64,000 nucleotides of DNA from Fervidobacterium changbaicum (GTDB lineage: Bacteria > Thermotogota > Thermotogae > Thermotogales > Fervidobacteriaceae), in assembly GCF_004117075.1 (NCBI RefSeq), contig NZ_CP026721.1, forward strand, positions 868,001-932,000. Reading direction: 5' to 3'. The translations under genes were made by a program, and so were the position numbers. Positions 62,970 to 64,000 of this stretch are shown here, one piece after another. Each line of letters begins with the position of its first letter. Position 1 is the first letter of the stretch. The notes under the pieces were generated by a model that searched no databases, was not told where the DNA came from, and saw only the letters and a program-made list of their open reading frames with translations.

Positions 62970-63590
62970 TTATCTTTCTCCCGGCATGATGACCCTATCT
63001 ATTATACCATATTCCTGTGCTTCTTGTGCACTCATGAAGAAATCTCTGTCTGTATCTTTTTCTATCCTTTCTATCGGTTGACCAGTGTGCTTGCTAAGGA
63101 TTTCGTTTAGGAGGTGTTTAATCCTCAAAAGTTCTTTCGTGAGTATCTCTACATCCTTAGCGGTTCCTTCCGCACCACCGAGTGGCTGGTGGATCATTAT
63201 CCTGCTGTTTGGCAGCGAAAATCTCTTGCCTTTTGTACCTGCGGCAAGTAGCACTGCAGCCATTGAGGCAGCTTGACCAATACATATCGTTGCAACGTCG
63301 CATTTAACGTACTGCATCGTATCGTAAATGGCGAGTCCTGCCGTCACCAAACCTCCCGGTGAGTTGATGTAAAGCTGTATATCTTTGTCCGGGTTCTCCG
63401 CCTCCAAGAACAACAGCTGTGCAACAACAAGATTGGCGACGTGATCATCAATGGCACTACCAAGGAAGATAATCCTATCTTTTAAGAGCCTCGAGTAAAT
63501 ATCGTACGCACGCTCGTATCTACCTGTTGTTTCAATAACTATCGGCACGTACTGGTCGAGTATCTTTTTCATTTCTCTATCCATTTCCAT
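62970..63590 (-). CDS. clpP: ATP-dependent Clp protease proteolytic subunit
   Basis: A 206-residue serine protease that forms a two-ring barrel and works with ClpX or a similar ATPase. The catalytic Ser is in [11 protein letters not shown] (about 109), His in [11 protein letters not shown] (about 134) and Asp in DTDRDFFMS (about 183). Upstream tig and downstream clpP are a common pairing; clpX is not seen next to it. AGGGAGA precedes the ATG. Confidence 0.97.
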   Translation of the reverse strand: MEMDREMKKILDQYVPIVIETTGRYERAYDIYSRLLKDRIIFLGSAIDDHVANLVVAQLLFLEAENPDKDIQLYINSPGGLVTAGLAIYDTMQYVKCDVATICIGQAASMAAVLLAAGTKGKRFSLPNSRIMIHQPLGGAEGTAKDVEILTKELLRIKHLLNEILSKHTGQPIERIEKDTDRDFFMSAQEAQEYGIIDRVIMPGER

Positions 63591-63625
63591 AAACTCTCAT
63601 CTCCCTAAACATTTCGAAAAGTTGC

Positions 63626-64000
63626 TTATTCCCTTTGCTCCTTTGTTTCTTCGTTTTGCTTTTCCTGTTCTTTAAACGATACTTCCTCTATCTGAGCCTG
63701 CTGTGCAAGAATCTTTGCAACCTTTGATTCTACTATCTCCATAACTACTTCGTTTCTTATATCCTGCCTGCTCTTGATTATCGCCTCAGCCCTATCCGGA
63801 CTTACTCCCCATTCAACCGAAACTCTCTCAGCGTAAGTTTTTATATCTTCGGCATCAACTTTTATATCGTTTTCTTCCGCAATCTTTTTAACTACCAGGT
63901 CTTTCTTTATCATATTCAGGTAGTAATTCTTCAACTCTTCGACAAGCTTTTCTTCGCTTCCGTAATTTTGAACGTAGGAATCATATTTTCCATCTTCTTT
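63626..64000 (-). CDS. tig: Trigger factor, C-terminal part (runs off the window)
   Basis: The frame is open to the right edge, giving the last 124 residues of what appears to be trigger factor, the ribosome-bound folding chaperone and prolyl isomerase. The visible part is the helical C-terminal arm region (NYGSEEKLVEELKNYYLNMI, VVKKIAEENDIKV) and an acidic Glu/Gln-rich end. No start can be given. The position before clpP supports the call. Confidence 0.85.
   Translation of the reverse strand, partial: KEDGKYDSYVQNYGSEEKLVEELKNYYLNMIKKDLVVKKIAEENDIKVDAEDIKTYAERVSVEWGVSPDRAEAIIKSRQDIRNEVVMEIVESKVAKILAQQAQIEEVSFKEQEKQNEETKEQRE

Noticed and set aside
1..64000. CRISPR array or cas genes
   Set aside because: No set of regularly spaced direct repeats and no Cas protein was seen; tnpB is a transposon gene related to Cas12 but is not part of a CRISPR locus here.

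Overview
The window looks like a chromosomal segment of a thermophilic member of the Thermotogota, most probably a Fervidobacterium. The main evidence is the secreted protease at 10673-12784, whose domain layout and motifs match fervidolysin, the keratin-degrading subtilase described from Fervidobacterium pennivorans. AT-leaning composition, strong GGAGG/GGGGG ribosome sites, frequent GTG and TTG starts, and tightly packed or overlapping genes fit this assignment. No species can be named from the sequence alone. Gene density is high and nearly all of it is ordinary chromosomal housekeeping, with one transposon.

Layout. 1-3703 (+): the tail of a chemotaxis receptor, a winged-helix/Rossmann regulator, an unknown 442-residue protein, lgt and a small unknown protein. 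3784-6457 (-): fmt and a FapA/DUF342 protein. 6664-8353 (+): a secreted TPR-like protein and a decayed second copy of it, cut at its 3' end by a TnpB-only IS200/IS605-type element (about 8312-9680), followed by a PfkB-type sugar kinase. 10673-19734 (-): two tandem operons, each an Ig/FN3-domain lipoprotein followed by a subtilisin-like lipoprotein protease. 19931-23760 (-): an HD-domain protein, minC and two M42 aminopeptidases. 23929-24708 (-): a diguanylate cyclase. 24855-27495 (+): a three-gene prepilin-like cluster. 27563-29278 (-): a chemoreceptor. 29424-34650 (-): a diguanylate cyclase, a third subtilase and a third FN3 lipoprotein. 34762-39811 (-): an ABC exporter half, gdhA and fhs.

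39999-49178 (+): a PP-loop ATPase, rnc, a tyrosine recombinase, rel, dtd, queH, an unknown gene, an RsbW-like kinase, a small PAP2-like membrane protein, a lytic transglycosylase and an ABC ATPase. 49258-55882 (+): uraA headed by a PyrR-type RNA hairpin, then purKECSQL, ending at a strong terminator. 55989-57236 (+): a secreted coiled-coil repeat protein. 57305-57381 (-): tRNA-Pro(CGG). 57593-58960 (+): an HD-GYP response regulator. 58962-64000 (-): tig, clpP, yebC, an unknown protein, cheR, lspA and an RluA-family pseudouridine synthase.

How it fits together. Three protease/lipoprotein pairs suggest a cell-surface protein-degrading apparatus in an organism that lives on peptides; the two M42 aminopeptidases and glutamate dehydrogenase would process imported peptides and amino acids. 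Two GGDEF proteins, one HD-GYP protein, two chemoreceptors and cheR give a c-di-GMP and chemotaxis layer, and one GGDEF gene appears to share a transcript with a surface protease. The observations most worth checking are the PyrR-type hairpin overlapping the uraA ribosome site ahead of the purine genes, the three protease/lipoprotein pairs with shared C-terminal signatures, the shortened TnpB with a candidate guide RNA, and the long lspA/pseudouridine synthase overlap.
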